A stretch of 15,416 nt of DNA from an uncultured Varibaculum sp. (GTDB lineage Bacteria; Actinomycetota; Actinomycetes; Actinomycetales; Actinomycetaceae). Under the pieces are notes generated by a model. It ran no database searches and was not told the origin of the DNA. It saw only the letters and a list, made by a program, of their open reading frames with translations. The stretch is taken from assembly GCA_947253735.1 (NCBI GenBank), contig CAMYAU010000027.1, positions 1 to 15,416 on the forward strand. The letters run 5' to 3'. This document shows positions 1 to 6,519 of this stretch, one piece after another; the stretch's first letter is position 1; each line of letters starts with the position of its first letter. The translations under genes and the position numbers were made by a program.

Positions 1-388
1 AGCTTTACCAGCAGGATTGCTCTGTGGATCCACTTCGATTGCTGCCTACCTATGGCTGGGGCGTACGGAGGCCGCTACCTCGGCGGCCACTATTGTGCTG
101 GCAATCGGGGCATTGGGGCTATTGGGTATCCTCTCGCAGCCGCTGCGCAGTTGGAGGGGCGGCCTAGTTATAGCCATGATCACCCTAGTGATAGCGGCAA
201 TTACGGTGCCGGTGGTGCGAAACTTCTTCGCCCTAGAGATCTTATCCCTATCACAATGGCTGGTAGTTGCCATTTGCGGTCTGTTTTCTCTTTTCGGGTT
301 GGCGATTATCGGCAGCAGATGGGAACGGCGCCACTGGCCGGACCACGGTTCGGGGCTGCGGCTAAAACACGATAGAATGGGAAAGTAA
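1..388 (+). CDS. C-terminal part of a CtpE-like P-type cation ATPase (5' end outside window)
   Basis: The reading frame is open from the left edge (first full codon at 2) to TAA at 386-388 and gives about 128 residues. They begin ALPAGLLCGSTS and contain four or so hydrophobic membrane segments, then FFALEIL and a basic tail after the last helix. The 'ALPAG...AATIVLAIGALGLLGILSQPLRSW...VVRNFFAL' pattern matches the last membrane bundle of actinobacterial CtpE-type metal-cation P-type ATPases. The phosphorylation and ATP-binding domains would lie upstream, outside the window, so the assignment rests on the C-terminal membrane domain only. CtpE-type pumps move Ca2+ or other divalent cations across the cytoplasmic membrane using ATP. 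The next gene is also metal-related (a TerC protein under a Mn2+ riboswitch), which fits a metal-homeostasis neighbourhood. TTG at 17 is not a real start, because the family sequence continues upstream of it. Confidence 0.75.
   Translation, partial: ALPAGLLCGSTSIAAYLWLGRTEAATSAATIVLAIGALGLLGILSQPLRSWRGGLVIAMITLVIAAITVPVVRNFFALEILSLSQWLVVAICGLFSLFGLAIIGSRWERRHWPDHGSGLRLKHDRMGK
373..378 (+). promoter_or_regulatory. Possible -10 box for the riboswitch-terC transcript, inside the ATPase gene end
   Basis: TAGAAT lies 18 nt before the conserved start of the manganese riboswitch and would place the transcription start near 385. That is where a yybP-ykoY leader should begin. No good -35 hexamer is visible 16-18 bp upstream. 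The alternative is read-through from the ATPase gene. Confidence 0.35.
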
Positions 389-390
389 AT

Positions 391-483
391 CCGGAAGGGG
401 AGTACTTCCATTAACAGGCCAGTCGTCATCACGGCAAACTTGCCCGGCTGGTTCGGCCTGAAAAGGCGGAAGAAGACCTGAGC
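391..483 (+). promoter_or_regulatory. Manganese riboswitch (yybP-ykoY family) upstream of terC
   Basis: The leader contains the hallmarks of the yybP-ykoY aptamer in order. GGGGAGTA is at 397-404, GTCGTCATCACG at 422-433, and GAAGACCT at 472-479. They sit in a matching fold: CAGGCC (415-420) pairs with GGCCTG (455-460), CCAG pairs with CTGG inside it, GGCA/TGCC closes a small hairpin, and the basal helix uses TTCC/GGAA. This family binds Mn2+ and switches on Mn exporters and TerC/Alx proteins. Only about 30 nt separate the aptamer from the GGAG ribosome-binding site (504-507), so control of translation is more likely than a terminator switch (inference). Confidence 0.88.
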
Positions 484-515
484 ATAAACAACGCCAACGA
501 AATGGAGAAAACTGC

Positions 516-1559
516 ATGGGTCTGATGCCTGCGCTGAACGCCGTCCCCGGACATGAAGTGATTCACTGGTGGAACTGGCTGCTATTAGCCATAATTATTC
601 TGACGCTGCTGATTATCGATTTTCGTGGACACGTCAGTAAAGCTCATGAACCCACCATTAAAGAGGCCGCCATCTGGTCAGGTATCTATATGGCAATTGC
701 TGCGGCCTTCGGCCTGGTGGTGTGGCTGCAATGGGATCTGAATCTAGCCGCACAGTACTGGGCAGGCTGGATCACCGAATGGTCACTTTCTCTGGATAAC
801 CTATTTGTTTTCATCATTATCTTGAACGGGTTTAAAGTTCCGCGTATTTATCAGCAAAAAGTAATCATGCTGGGGATCGTGATCTCGATGGTGCTACGTC
901 TGGCGTTTATCCTAATAGGTGCAGCTTTAATAAACGAGTTTGCCTGGATTTTTTATCTGTTTGGACTGTTCTTGATCTACACCGCGATTAGCCAAGCTAG
1001 AGAAGGTATTACCAGCGAAGAGGCGAGTGAGTCTAGCGAGGGGTATCAGGAAAACAAATTCACCTCGCTGGTACGTCGGGTGCTGCCAGTTTCTGAAGGC
1101 TTCCGGGAAGCGAAGCTGCTTTATCGCCACCGCGGAAAAACCTATGTAACTCCCATGTTTCTGGTAATCATCGCGATAGGCTCTGCGGATCTAATGTTTG
1201 CCTTTGACTCCATTCCCGCGATCTTTGGGCTAACGAAGCATCCGTTTATCGTGTTTGCGGCTACTGCCTTTTCCTTGATGGGACTGCGACAGTTGTTCTT
1301 CCTAATAGACGGGCTGCTAGAACGTCTGGCATTCCTACATTACGGTCTGGCTCTAATTCTGGGATTCATCGGAGTGAAACTGATTATCCACGCCCTCCAC
1401 GAAGCACCCTTCTGGGGGATGGAGAAATGGGGCCAGGTAATTCCCGAGCCCTCTATCGGCTTTTCTATGGGCTACATTCTGATCGTTTTGGTAGGTACCG
1501 CGCTGCTCTCGATCTGGTATTCCCGGCGCCGCCAGGTGGCTAATCCTCAAGCGGACTAA
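516..1559 (+). CDS. TerC/Alx-family integral membrane protein, probable manganese exporter
   Basis: The 347-residue protein has about eight or nine membrane helices. It carries the two TerC signature stretches, EWSLSLDNLFVF (88-99) and ADLMFAFDSIPAIFGLT (224-240). The acidic residues in these two stretches are thought to bind metal. LMGLRQLFF (254-262) is also typical, and the length matches the Alx/TerC branch. In characterised bacteria such proteins export Mn2+ or supply it to secreted enzymes; here the Mn2+ riboswitch directly upstream supports that role. GGAG at 504-507 stands 8 nt before the ATG at 516. An in-frame ATG at 525 is possible but worse spaced. The gene is monocistronic and converges on the thiamine-transport operon. 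The name terC is often given, but a tellurite phenotype is not implied. Confidence 0.9.
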   Translation: MGLMPALNAVPGHEVIHWWNWLLLAIIILTLLIIDFRGHVSKAHEPTIKEAAIWSGIYMAIAAAFGLVVWLQWDLNLAAQYWAGWITEWSLSLDNLFVFIIILNGFKVPRIYQQKVIMLGIVISMVLRLAFILIGAALINEFAWIFYLFGLFLIYTAISQAREGITSEEASESSEGYQENKFTSLVRRVLPVSEGFREAKLLYRHRGKTYVTPMFLVIIAIGSADLMFAFDSIPAIFGLTKHPFIVFAATAFSLMGLRQLFFLIDGLLERLAFLHYGLALILGFIGVKLIIHALHEAPFWGMEKWGQVIPEPSIGFSMGYILIVLVGTALLSIWYSRRRQVANPQAD

Positions 1560-1564
1560 TCAGC

Positions 1565-1625
1565 AAAAAGTTTTGGCCCGGATACCTAGTAGTTTTGCCC
1601 TAAAACTCAGGTATCCGAGCCAAAA
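1565..1625 (-). terminator. Large hairpin terminator for the thiamine-transport operon, shared with terC
   Basis: Arms 1571-1587 and 1609-1625 pair over 17 positions with one mismatch. A second 6-bp hairpin (1591-1596 with 1602-1607) is nested inside. On the minus strand the stem is followed directly by CTTTTT (1570-1565), a normal intrinsic terminator. On the plus strand there is no good T-run, so it may end terC transcripts less well. Confidence 0.8.
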
Positions 1626-1643
1626 TCTATATCCGAGGATCCT

Positions 1644-2558
1644 CTACAGCTTCGGGAGGAAAGCGTTAGTGTAGGCTCCCTCCACGTCCGCTAGGCTAGC
1701 GGTGGTGAAGCCATTTTCAACCATCCAATTGGTGTAGGAACGTACTATTTCTGCATCCATCTCTCCCCAGCGCCCCGAGGGTGCATGCCAGGAGGGAGCC
1801 ATATAGGCCAGGGAAGCAGTGAGCACGTCCTCTTCACTAGCGCACATAGTTGAAGCTAGAATATCGACGGTTTCTGCCTGATTATCGCGAGCAAAATCGT
1901 ATCCGCGGCTGGTAGCCGCCAAGAATGCGCGTACCTGATCTTCGTGGCTACGCAGATAACTTTCCTCCACGCACAAGAAATAGGCATGGTGAGGAGTAAC
2001 TCCCACCTCGTCGAAGGATAGTTGCACAACCCCGGAGAAGGGCTTACTGCCCTGGTAAGCTTCCCAACCCAACACGTTGAAGAGGGCGTCGTATTTGCCC
2101 TTTTCAATTGCGCGAATATCCGGTTCGAATACTCCCGGGTCTACGACATTAACTTTAGAAAAATCGCCACCATCTTTCTCTACCGCTTCCACCACCATCT
2201 GTTTGAGGCGTTCAACCGGCGGAATAGATACAGTTTTACCTTCTAAATCTCGAAAACGATGGATTCCGTTCTCCTCGCGAGTAATTACCCCGCCTAACTG
2301 GTTTTGATTGAAAGTAGCAACAGCTACGAAGGGATGTTCACTGTGACGAGTCTCGAGCAGTTCCCCTAACCTAATGGAAGCAAACTGAAACTCTCCTTTG
2401 GCGGCTAGTTGTGCCGGAGTGCCCCGATCAAAACCATCCCAAGAGATGTCAACATCTAAGCCTCCCTCTTGATACCAGCCTTTTTTGCGAGCAACGAATA
2501 GGCCCGCATGATTAGGCCAGGTAACTACATATTCCATGCGAATTCGGGTTAATTCCAT
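1644..2558 (-). CDS. ThiY/NMT1-like periplasmic-binding-protein fold without signal peptide
   Basis: The 304 residues begin MELTRIRMEYVVTWPNHAGLF and then VARKKGWYQEGGLDVDI, the start of an NMT1/THI5-like (SsuA/ThiY type) solute-binding domain. The fold continues to the end (FEPDIRAIEKGKYDALFNV, then VGVTPHHAYFLCVEESYL). There is no signal peptide, no membrane segment and no lipobox, and the start cannot be moved upstream because the ATPase gene ends 2 nt before it. AGGGAG at the end of the ATPase gene is its ribosome-binding site, so it is translationally linked. The operon already has a proper lipoprotein binding protein. This one should therefore stay in the cytoplasm, or be exported by an unseen route. 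It may bind the imported pyrimidine or thiamine compound inside the cell; its true role is unknown. The catalytic Lys/His and Cys-rich motif of yeast THI5 are not visible. Confidence 0.8.
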   Translation of the reverse strand: MELTRIRMEYVVTWPNHAGLFVARKKGWYQEGGLDVDISWDGFDRGTPAQLAAKGEFQFASIRLGELLETRHSEHPFVAVATFNQNQLGGVITREENGIHRFRDLEGKTVSIPPVERLKQMVVEAVEKDGGDFSKVNVVDPGVFEPDIRAIEKGKYDALFNVLGWEAYQGSKPFSGVVQLSFDEVGVTPHHAYFLCVEESYLRSHEDQVRAFLAATSRGYDFARDNQAETVDILASTMCASEEDVLTASLAYMAPSWHAPSGRWGEMDAEIVRSYTNWMVENGFTTASLADVEGAYTNAFLPKL

Positions 2559-2560
2559 TT

Positions 2561-3358
2561 CTACTCCCTATTTTTTTCTTTGCCCCACAGGGCACTTTCA
2601 ATTTCTTTATAGGCTTTAACAAAATTCGGGGTGGTACGTAGCCCCGCCCCATGACTTAATGCAGTAGTAGCTTTCGGTGACTCTGTCGATAAAAATTCTG
2701 CACGTTCGGGAATCTCAATCTCAATATCAGCGGTAATCCTGCCTGGCCGCTCTGACATCACCAGTACTCGGTCAGCTAGGGTAGCTGCTTCGGCAATATC
2801 ATGGGTTACCAATAGCAGAGTTAATCCTTGGGTACGGGTGGCTTGCCAGAGCCAACGTTGCATTTGAGCCCGGGTTATCTGATCGAGGGCCCCAAAAGGT
2901 TCATCTAAAGCGACTAAGTTAGGTTCAGCCAGCATCGTGCGTAAGAAAGCTACTCGCGAACGCATCCCTCCGGAAAGTTGTGCCGGGTAGGCGCGACAAA
3001 ATTGTTCCAGCTCGAACTGGGCGAGGAGGGCGCGGGCGCGCTCTCGGGCTTTCCGGCGGGACGCTCCCCGGATGCGTAGCGGCAGGGCCACATTATCTTC
3101 GATAGTGTTCCAAGAAAATAACCCATCGCGTTGTGGCATGAGCGCAACCAGGGGATTCGGTACTGACCAAGAGATTTTTCCCTGATTGGGGGAGGTGAGA
3201 CCGGCAATTATGCGCAGTAGGGTAGATTTGCCACAACCTGAGGGACCCACCAGAGCAGTTACTGTTCCTTCGCTGATGTTCATCCCCACCTTCTCCAGCG
3301 CGGTCAGTGGCGGGGTGGTAAATTTTTTAGTTACTGCTGATATTTCTAGTAGGCTCAT
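2561..3358 (-). CDS. ABC transporter ATPase of the thiamine-precursor uptake system (ThiZ-like)
   Basis: The 265-residue nucleotide-binding subunit has every ABC motif: Walker A GPSGCGKST (38-46), Q-loop Gln76, signature LSGGM (128-132), Walker B LVALDEP (148-154) and the switch His186 (THDIAEA). It is closest in style to the SsuB/TauB/ThiZ branch, which drives import with NMT1-type binding proteins. It would sit on the inner face of the membrane and power the permease encoded just upstream; the two genes overlap by 4 nt (3355-3358). The substrate is inferred from the TPP riboswitch at the head of the operon, since ATPase sequences alone do not separate thiamine precursors from sulfonates. 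Confidence 0.9.
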   Translation of the reverse strand: MSLLEISAVTKKFTTPPLTALEKVGMNISEGTVTALVGPSGCGKSTLLRIIAGLTSPNQGKISWSVPNPLVALMPQRDGLFSWNTIEDNVALPLRIRGASRRKARERARALLAQFELEQFCRAYPAQLSGGMRSRVAFLRTMLAEPNLVALDEPFGALDQITRAQMQRWLWQATRTQGLTLLLVTHDIAEAATLADRVLVMSERPGRITADIEIEIPERAEFLSTESPKATTALSHGAGLRTTPNFVKAYKEIESALWGKEKNRE

Positions 3359-4104
3359 TTTGCCTTCTTCCAGGGGATCAAGACTCGTTCAGCCAGTTCT
3401 ACCAGCAGATAGGCTGCCAAGGTCATTAGGGTCAAGATTCCAGCTCCAAAGAACACTAGTTCTGTCCGGAAGGATCCTTGAGCGGTGAGTAGATAAATCC
3501 CTAAGCCATTTTCTGCCCCTACGAACTCGGCGGTCGCGGCGGTGGCTGGACCATAGGTGACTGCTATTCTCAATCCGGTCATGAAATCCCCCATCGCTGC
3601 CGGCATCCGCAGATGGATGAATATCCAGGTGGGGGAGGCCCCTAGGGATCGTGCCACGTCAATCTGGTCACGAGAAGGAGCGGTAAGTCCTTTGGAAAAA
3701 GCCACAATAATCGGAAAAATCCCGAATAATGCTACTAGCAAGATTTTAGAGGTTGCGCCAAAACCGAACCAGATGATCAGCAGGGGAGCGATTGCCACTA
3801 TCGGTATGGTTTGCGAGATCACCAACAGGGGCATTACCGCTTTTCCGAAAGTTTTCGCACTCCACAGGAGGAAAGAGATAACTACTCCGCAAATAATTGC
3901 TAGCGAGGTACCTGCCAATACTTCTAGCAAAGTTACTTGCGTAGCTAGCGAAGCCGCCGGCCAATCCTCTATCCCAGCTCTAAAAATTACGCTGGGGGCA
4001 GGCAATAACTTGGGGTTAACTTGCCCTAGGCGGCAAATAGCTTCCCATAATGCCAGGGATAAGAGGACGAGGCCGACGGCGACTAGACGCGAGTGATTTT
4101 TCAT
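3355..4104 (-). CDS. ABC transporter permease of the thiamine-precursor uptake system (ThiX-like)
   Basis: The 249-residue membrane protein has about six helices (near 7-25, 60-82, 97-115, 120-138, 176-196 and 215-237). It carries the cytoplasmic EAA loop (DVARSLGASPTWIFIHLRMP, 149-168) that docks on the ATPase. This is the BPD_transp_1 family, SsuC/TauC/ThiX type, and the length is normal. Its ATG overlaps the TGA of the binding-protein gene (ATGA, 4101-4104), and its end overlaps the ATPase start by 4 nt, so binding protein, permease and ATPase are translationally coupled. Import of a thiamine precursor is inferred from the TPP riboswitch and the ThiY-like partner. Confidence 0.9.
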   Translation of the reverse strand: MKNHSRLVAVGLVLLSLALWEAICRLGQVNPKLLPAPSVIFRAGIEDWPAASLATQVTLLEVLAGTSLAIICGVVISFLLWSAKTFGKAVMPLLVISQTIPIVAIAPLLIIWFGFGATSKILLVALFGIFPIIVAFSKGLTAPSRDQIDVARSLGASPTWIFIHLRMPAAMGDFMTGLRIAVTYGPATAATAEFVGAENGLGIYLLTAQGSFRTELVFFGAGILTLMTLAAYLLVELAERVLIPWKKAK

Positions 4105-5132
4105 TTACTGCTGTTCTTAGCTAGGAACTCGTTGGTTACTACCTCGGGGGCGGAAATCTTTTGCGTGTAGGGTTTTCCATCCCCGTCGTAAACTAGCTTT
4201 TGCTCGATAATGAAGTCCAGGTAGCTCTGCCAATTATCCATATCGGCATGGCCAACCCCTCCAGTGGCATCTGGCCAATACTCTTTAGATAGTAATGCCT
4301 GTGAGGCCTCAGCTAGTTTTGAATCTAGCTTGGCCTGCGGGTTCGCTTTGACTAAAATCTGGGCGGCTTCTTGTGGATGATCAATAGCCCACTGGTAGCC
4401 TTTCTGGGTAGCTTGCACGAAAGCACGCACCAGTTTCGGGTTTTCTTTTATGAGGTCTTCCCGGGTTGAAACCCCTAGGAGAGCTGGGGTGGTGGGAATA
4501 CCAAACTTTCCGTAATCAAAGTAGCGGAGCTTATATCCGCTCTGTTCGGCCTCGATCCCTTCCCAGGTAGACAGGAGTTCCGCAAAGTCGGCGCGTTCTT
4601 GTTCTACTGCTTGCAAGGTTTGGGCGCCGGCGACTACTTTCTTGAAATCTCCCTTGCCGCCGTCCTTTTGAATCAGCATCCTGGTGGCAATATGTTGAAA
4701 CCCGCCCCCAAAATCAGCGAGGGTTTTACCATCCAGGTCGCGTGGACGCTGGATATCAGCCTTATCTAAAAATCCCACCATATAAGAGGATTTTGGTTGC
4801 AGGTTGAATACCATTTTGATGCCCAGGTTAGAGGCTTTCGCTGAGGCAATCGAGTCGGTGCCTGAGAACCCGAAATCGGCACCTTTAGCGGCCATTACCG
4901 ATTCCACACCGCTCTTAGAAAAAGGCACTACCTTTACATTTAATCCGGCTTCCCGATAAAAACCTTTTTCTTGGGCAACATAGATCCCGGTGTGGTTAGT
5001 GTTGGGAGTCCAGTCTAAAATCACCGAAGTATTTTTTAACTCGGCATCTTTGCTTGCCGAACTAGATGCGGTGGAGCACCCTGCCAGGGTTAGAGCTAGA
5101 GTGCAGGCTAAAGCCGTAGCTATTTTTCGCAT
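4101..5132 (-). CDS. ThiY-like lipoprotein substrate-binding protein (NMT1 family)
   Basis: The 343-residue protein has a lipoprotein signal peptide: MRK, a hydrophobic stretch, then the lipobox LAGC with Cys19 as the lipid-bearing residue, and a Ser/Ala linker. The mature domain opens SVILDWTPNTNHTGIYVA, typical of the NMT1/ThiY group, which binds pyrimidine precursors of thiamine such as formylaminopyrimidine. It would be anchored outside the membrane and deliver ligand to the permease. Its start lies inside the end of the kinase gene (13-nt overlap, 5120-5132). Riboflavin, sulfonate and nitrate binders share the fold. Thiamine-related specificity rests on the TPP riboswitch and the DWTPNTNHTG motif. 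Confidence 0.88.
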   Translation of the reverse strand: MRKIATALACTLALTLAGCSTASSSASKDAELKNTSVILDWTPNTNHTGIYVAQEKGFYREAGLNVKVVPFSKSGVESVMAAKGADFGFSGTDSIASAKASNLGIKMVFNLQPKSSYMVGFLDKADIQRPRDLDGKTLADFGGGFQHIATRMLIQKDGGKGDFKKVVAGAQTLQAVEQERADFAELLSTWEGIEAEQSGYKLRYFDYGKFGIPTTPALLGVSTREDLIKENPKLVRAFVQATQKGYQWAIDHPQEAAQILVKANPQAKLDSKLAEASQALLSKEYWPDATGGVGHADMDNWQSYLDFIIEQKLVYDGDGKPYTQKISAPEVVTNEFLAKNSSK

Positions 5133-6253
5133 GCTCTTTCTTTCGCTAGTTGATTGATGATTGATAGATATTTTTTGCCAGGTTCAGTGAGGAACCATCG
5201 GCTATGACCCTGGAACCCAATATTCCAGGCCCAGTCTTTAATCTGTGGCTCGATTGGGGCCAACAGGTCATATTCCATTGCTGTCAGAGAAAACTCGACG
5301 TTACAAAGCGCGATGAGTGCCCCGAGCATTTCGGTTTCAATTTCGGTTAAGCGCCAGATTTCCCCGTAACCACTTAACAGATCAGCAGCGACCTGCGGCC
5401 AGTAACTATCGGTTTTACCTTCGGTAATACTGATCCAGTCGATACTATGGCGTTCTAGCAGAACAGCCAGGTCAAAAAGTGGCGGATTAGGGCAAGCGAG
5501 CCCGAAATCAATCAGGGAAGATATTTCATTTCCTTCCCAAAAAGTATTGGAAACATGCAGGTCCCCGTGGGTGAAATAGCGGGGAGTATTAGCAAGGGGG
5601 GTAAGAGTATCTGCTAAAGGACGTAAAGGTTCCAGCGTGCCTGCTAGGTCCAGTCCGTTTGCTTTCAGGTAGGCATCAAGTACCGGATGGGTGTCCAAAA
5701 AATTTGCTAACTTCGGCAACGGGTCCCCTAATAGGAGTTCTATCCGGTTTTGATAGGGGCCGGGATCCAGGGGGAGTGCTTTAATATTTTGGCTGGCAAT
5801 GCGCAGCCGGGCGGCGAGGCGCCCCATTTGTATGGTTTCTTCCCTGGTTTTGGGAGGTAACCAGGAGCGGAGCTGGCGGTAGCGGTCTTGCCCGGGGGCT
5901 CCTTGGGAAGCCTCAAAAATCCATTCTCCTATGTGGAGGACGGTCCCACCGGGGGTAAAAGCGAAAAACCGTGGGGTGGGAAAGCCACTTTTCGCGAGTT
6001 GATTAACGAAGGAGTGTTTGGCTTCCAGCTCATTTTCGCTGACCAAATTGTGATGGTATCGCTTTAAAAATACTTGCTTGTCGCTGTTGGTAGTTACCAG
6101 GCAGGCGGCCGCCATGGGGCGAGAAGAAGGAGAAAGACTCGCGATTCGCTCCTCGCGAAACTCGGGGATTTGAGCCAGGACTTCGGTAGCTTTACTAGCG
6201 GTTAGGGGTGGCCACTGGTTATTTACTACTTTCAGCTGCTGTTCTCGATCCAT
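5120..6253 (-). CDS. APH/choline-kinase-fold phosphotransferase in the TPP-controlled operon, possible thiamine or pyrimidine kinase
   Basis: The 377 residues have the aminoglycoside-phosphotransferase (APH) kinase layout. A candidate ATP-binding lysine is Lys64 (VFLKRY). The catalytic loop is HGDLHVSN (229-236, catalytic Asp231) and the metal-binding motif is IDFG (Asp249). A helical C-terminal part follows. There is no signal peptide, so it is cytoplasmic. E. coli thiamine kinase ThiK belongs to this superfamily. As the first gene after a TPP riboswitch and overlapping the uptake genes, it probably phosphorylates thiamine or an imported precursor and so traps it in the cell (inference). Other small-molecule kinases share the fold, so the substrate is not proven. 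AGGAGG (6259-6264) lies 5 nt before the ATG. Confidence 0.8.
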   Translation of the reverse strand: MDREQQLKVVNNQWPPLTASKATEVLAQIPEFREERIASLSPSSRPMAAACLVTTNSDKQVFLKRYHHNLVSENELEAKHSFVNQLAKSGFPTPRFFAFTPGGTVLHIGEWIFEASQGAPGQDRYRQLRSWLPPKTREETIQMGRLAARLRIASQNIKALPLDPGPYQNRIELLLGDPLPKLANFLDTHPVLDAYLKANGLDLAGTLEPLRPLADTLTPLANTPRYFTHGDLHVSNTFWEGNEISSLIDFGLACPNPPLFDLAVLLERHSIDWISITEGKTDSYWPQVAADLLSGYGEIWRLTEIETEMLGALIALCNVEFSLTAMEYDLLAPIEPQIKDWAWNIGFQGHSRWFLTEPGKKYLSIINQLAKERACEK

Positions 6254-6277
6254 CTGTGCCTCCTTATATGCGCACAG
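6254..6277 (-). promoter_or_regulatory. Hairpin enclosing the ribosome-binding site: likely expression platform of the TPP riboswitch
   Basis: On the minus strand CTGTGC (6277-6272) can pair with GCACAG (6259-6254), directly before the kinase ATG. The AGGAGG site lies in the 12-nt loop and at the edge of the stem. Hiding it would block translation when TPP is bound. The CACCTG at the 5' side could instead pair with CAGGT in the aptamer (6304-6308), giving an open state. Seen in sequence; the switching itself is inferred. Confidence 0.55.
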
Positions 6278-6281
6278 GTGA

Positions 6282-6369
6282 ACCAGCTCCCTGCGCCAGC
6301 ATTACCTGGATCAGGTGTAACGGTCGAAGCATTTTGCTTCCTCTCAGCTCGAAAGCTCCCGTGCTAGAA
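6282..6369 (-). promoter_or_regulatory. TPP riboswitch (THI element)
   Basis: Read on the minus strand, the leader contains GCTGAGAGGAAGC (CTGAGA at 6347-6342), then ACACCTGATCCAGGTAATGC, then TGGCGCAGGGAGC. These are the conserved pieces of the THI box in the right order and spacing. CTAGC before and GCTGG after the core can form the closing P1 helix. The element binds thiamine pyrophosphate and turns off downstream genes. It ends about 30 nt before the kinase start and controls the five-gene transport operon. Confidence 0.93.
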
Positions 6370-6437
6370 GTAGCCTACCAGAGGATCGGCGGATTTGGAT
6401 TGCGCCCCCAAAATCCGGTAACGTGGTTTGAGTTCGA
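6370..6437. promoter_or_regulatory. Divergent promoter region of the TPP operon and tRNA-Val
   Basis: This 68-bp gap must hold both promoters. Minus strand: TAGGCT (6372-6377) fits the loose actinobacterial TAnnnT -10 pattern and would start RNA right at the riboswitch. Plus strand: TTGGAT (6395-6400) and TAACGT (6419-6424), 18 bp apart, could drive tRNA-Val. Both matches are weak. Confidence 0.35.
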
Positions 6438-6512
6438 GGGCCATTGGCGCAGGGGTAGCGCGCTTCCTTCACACGGAAGAGGTCACTGGTTCGAAACCAG
6501 TATGGCCCACCA
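6438..6512 (+). tRNA. tRNA-Val (anticodon CAC)
   Basis: A full cloverleaf is visible. The acceptor GGGCCAT pairs with ATGGCCC and the D-stem is GCGC/GCGC. The anticodon stem CTTCC/GGAAG encloses loop TTCACAC (anticodon CAC, reads GUG). The T-arm is ACTGG-TTCGAAA-CCAGT. The CCA end is encoded (6510-6512). It points toward the aminopeptidase gene, whose stop codon is only 7 nt away on the other strand. No terminator hairpin is seen between them. Confidence 0.95.
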
Positions 6513-6519
6513 TTTATAG

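Noticed and set aside
1644..2558. Yeast THI5-type HMP-phosphate synthase activity for the signal-less NMT1 protein
   Set aside because: By eye alignment the PLP lysine and donor histidine of THI5 fall on other residues (FASIRLG segment), and there is no Cys-rich CCCFC-like motif. It stays a binding-protein-fold protein of unknown role.
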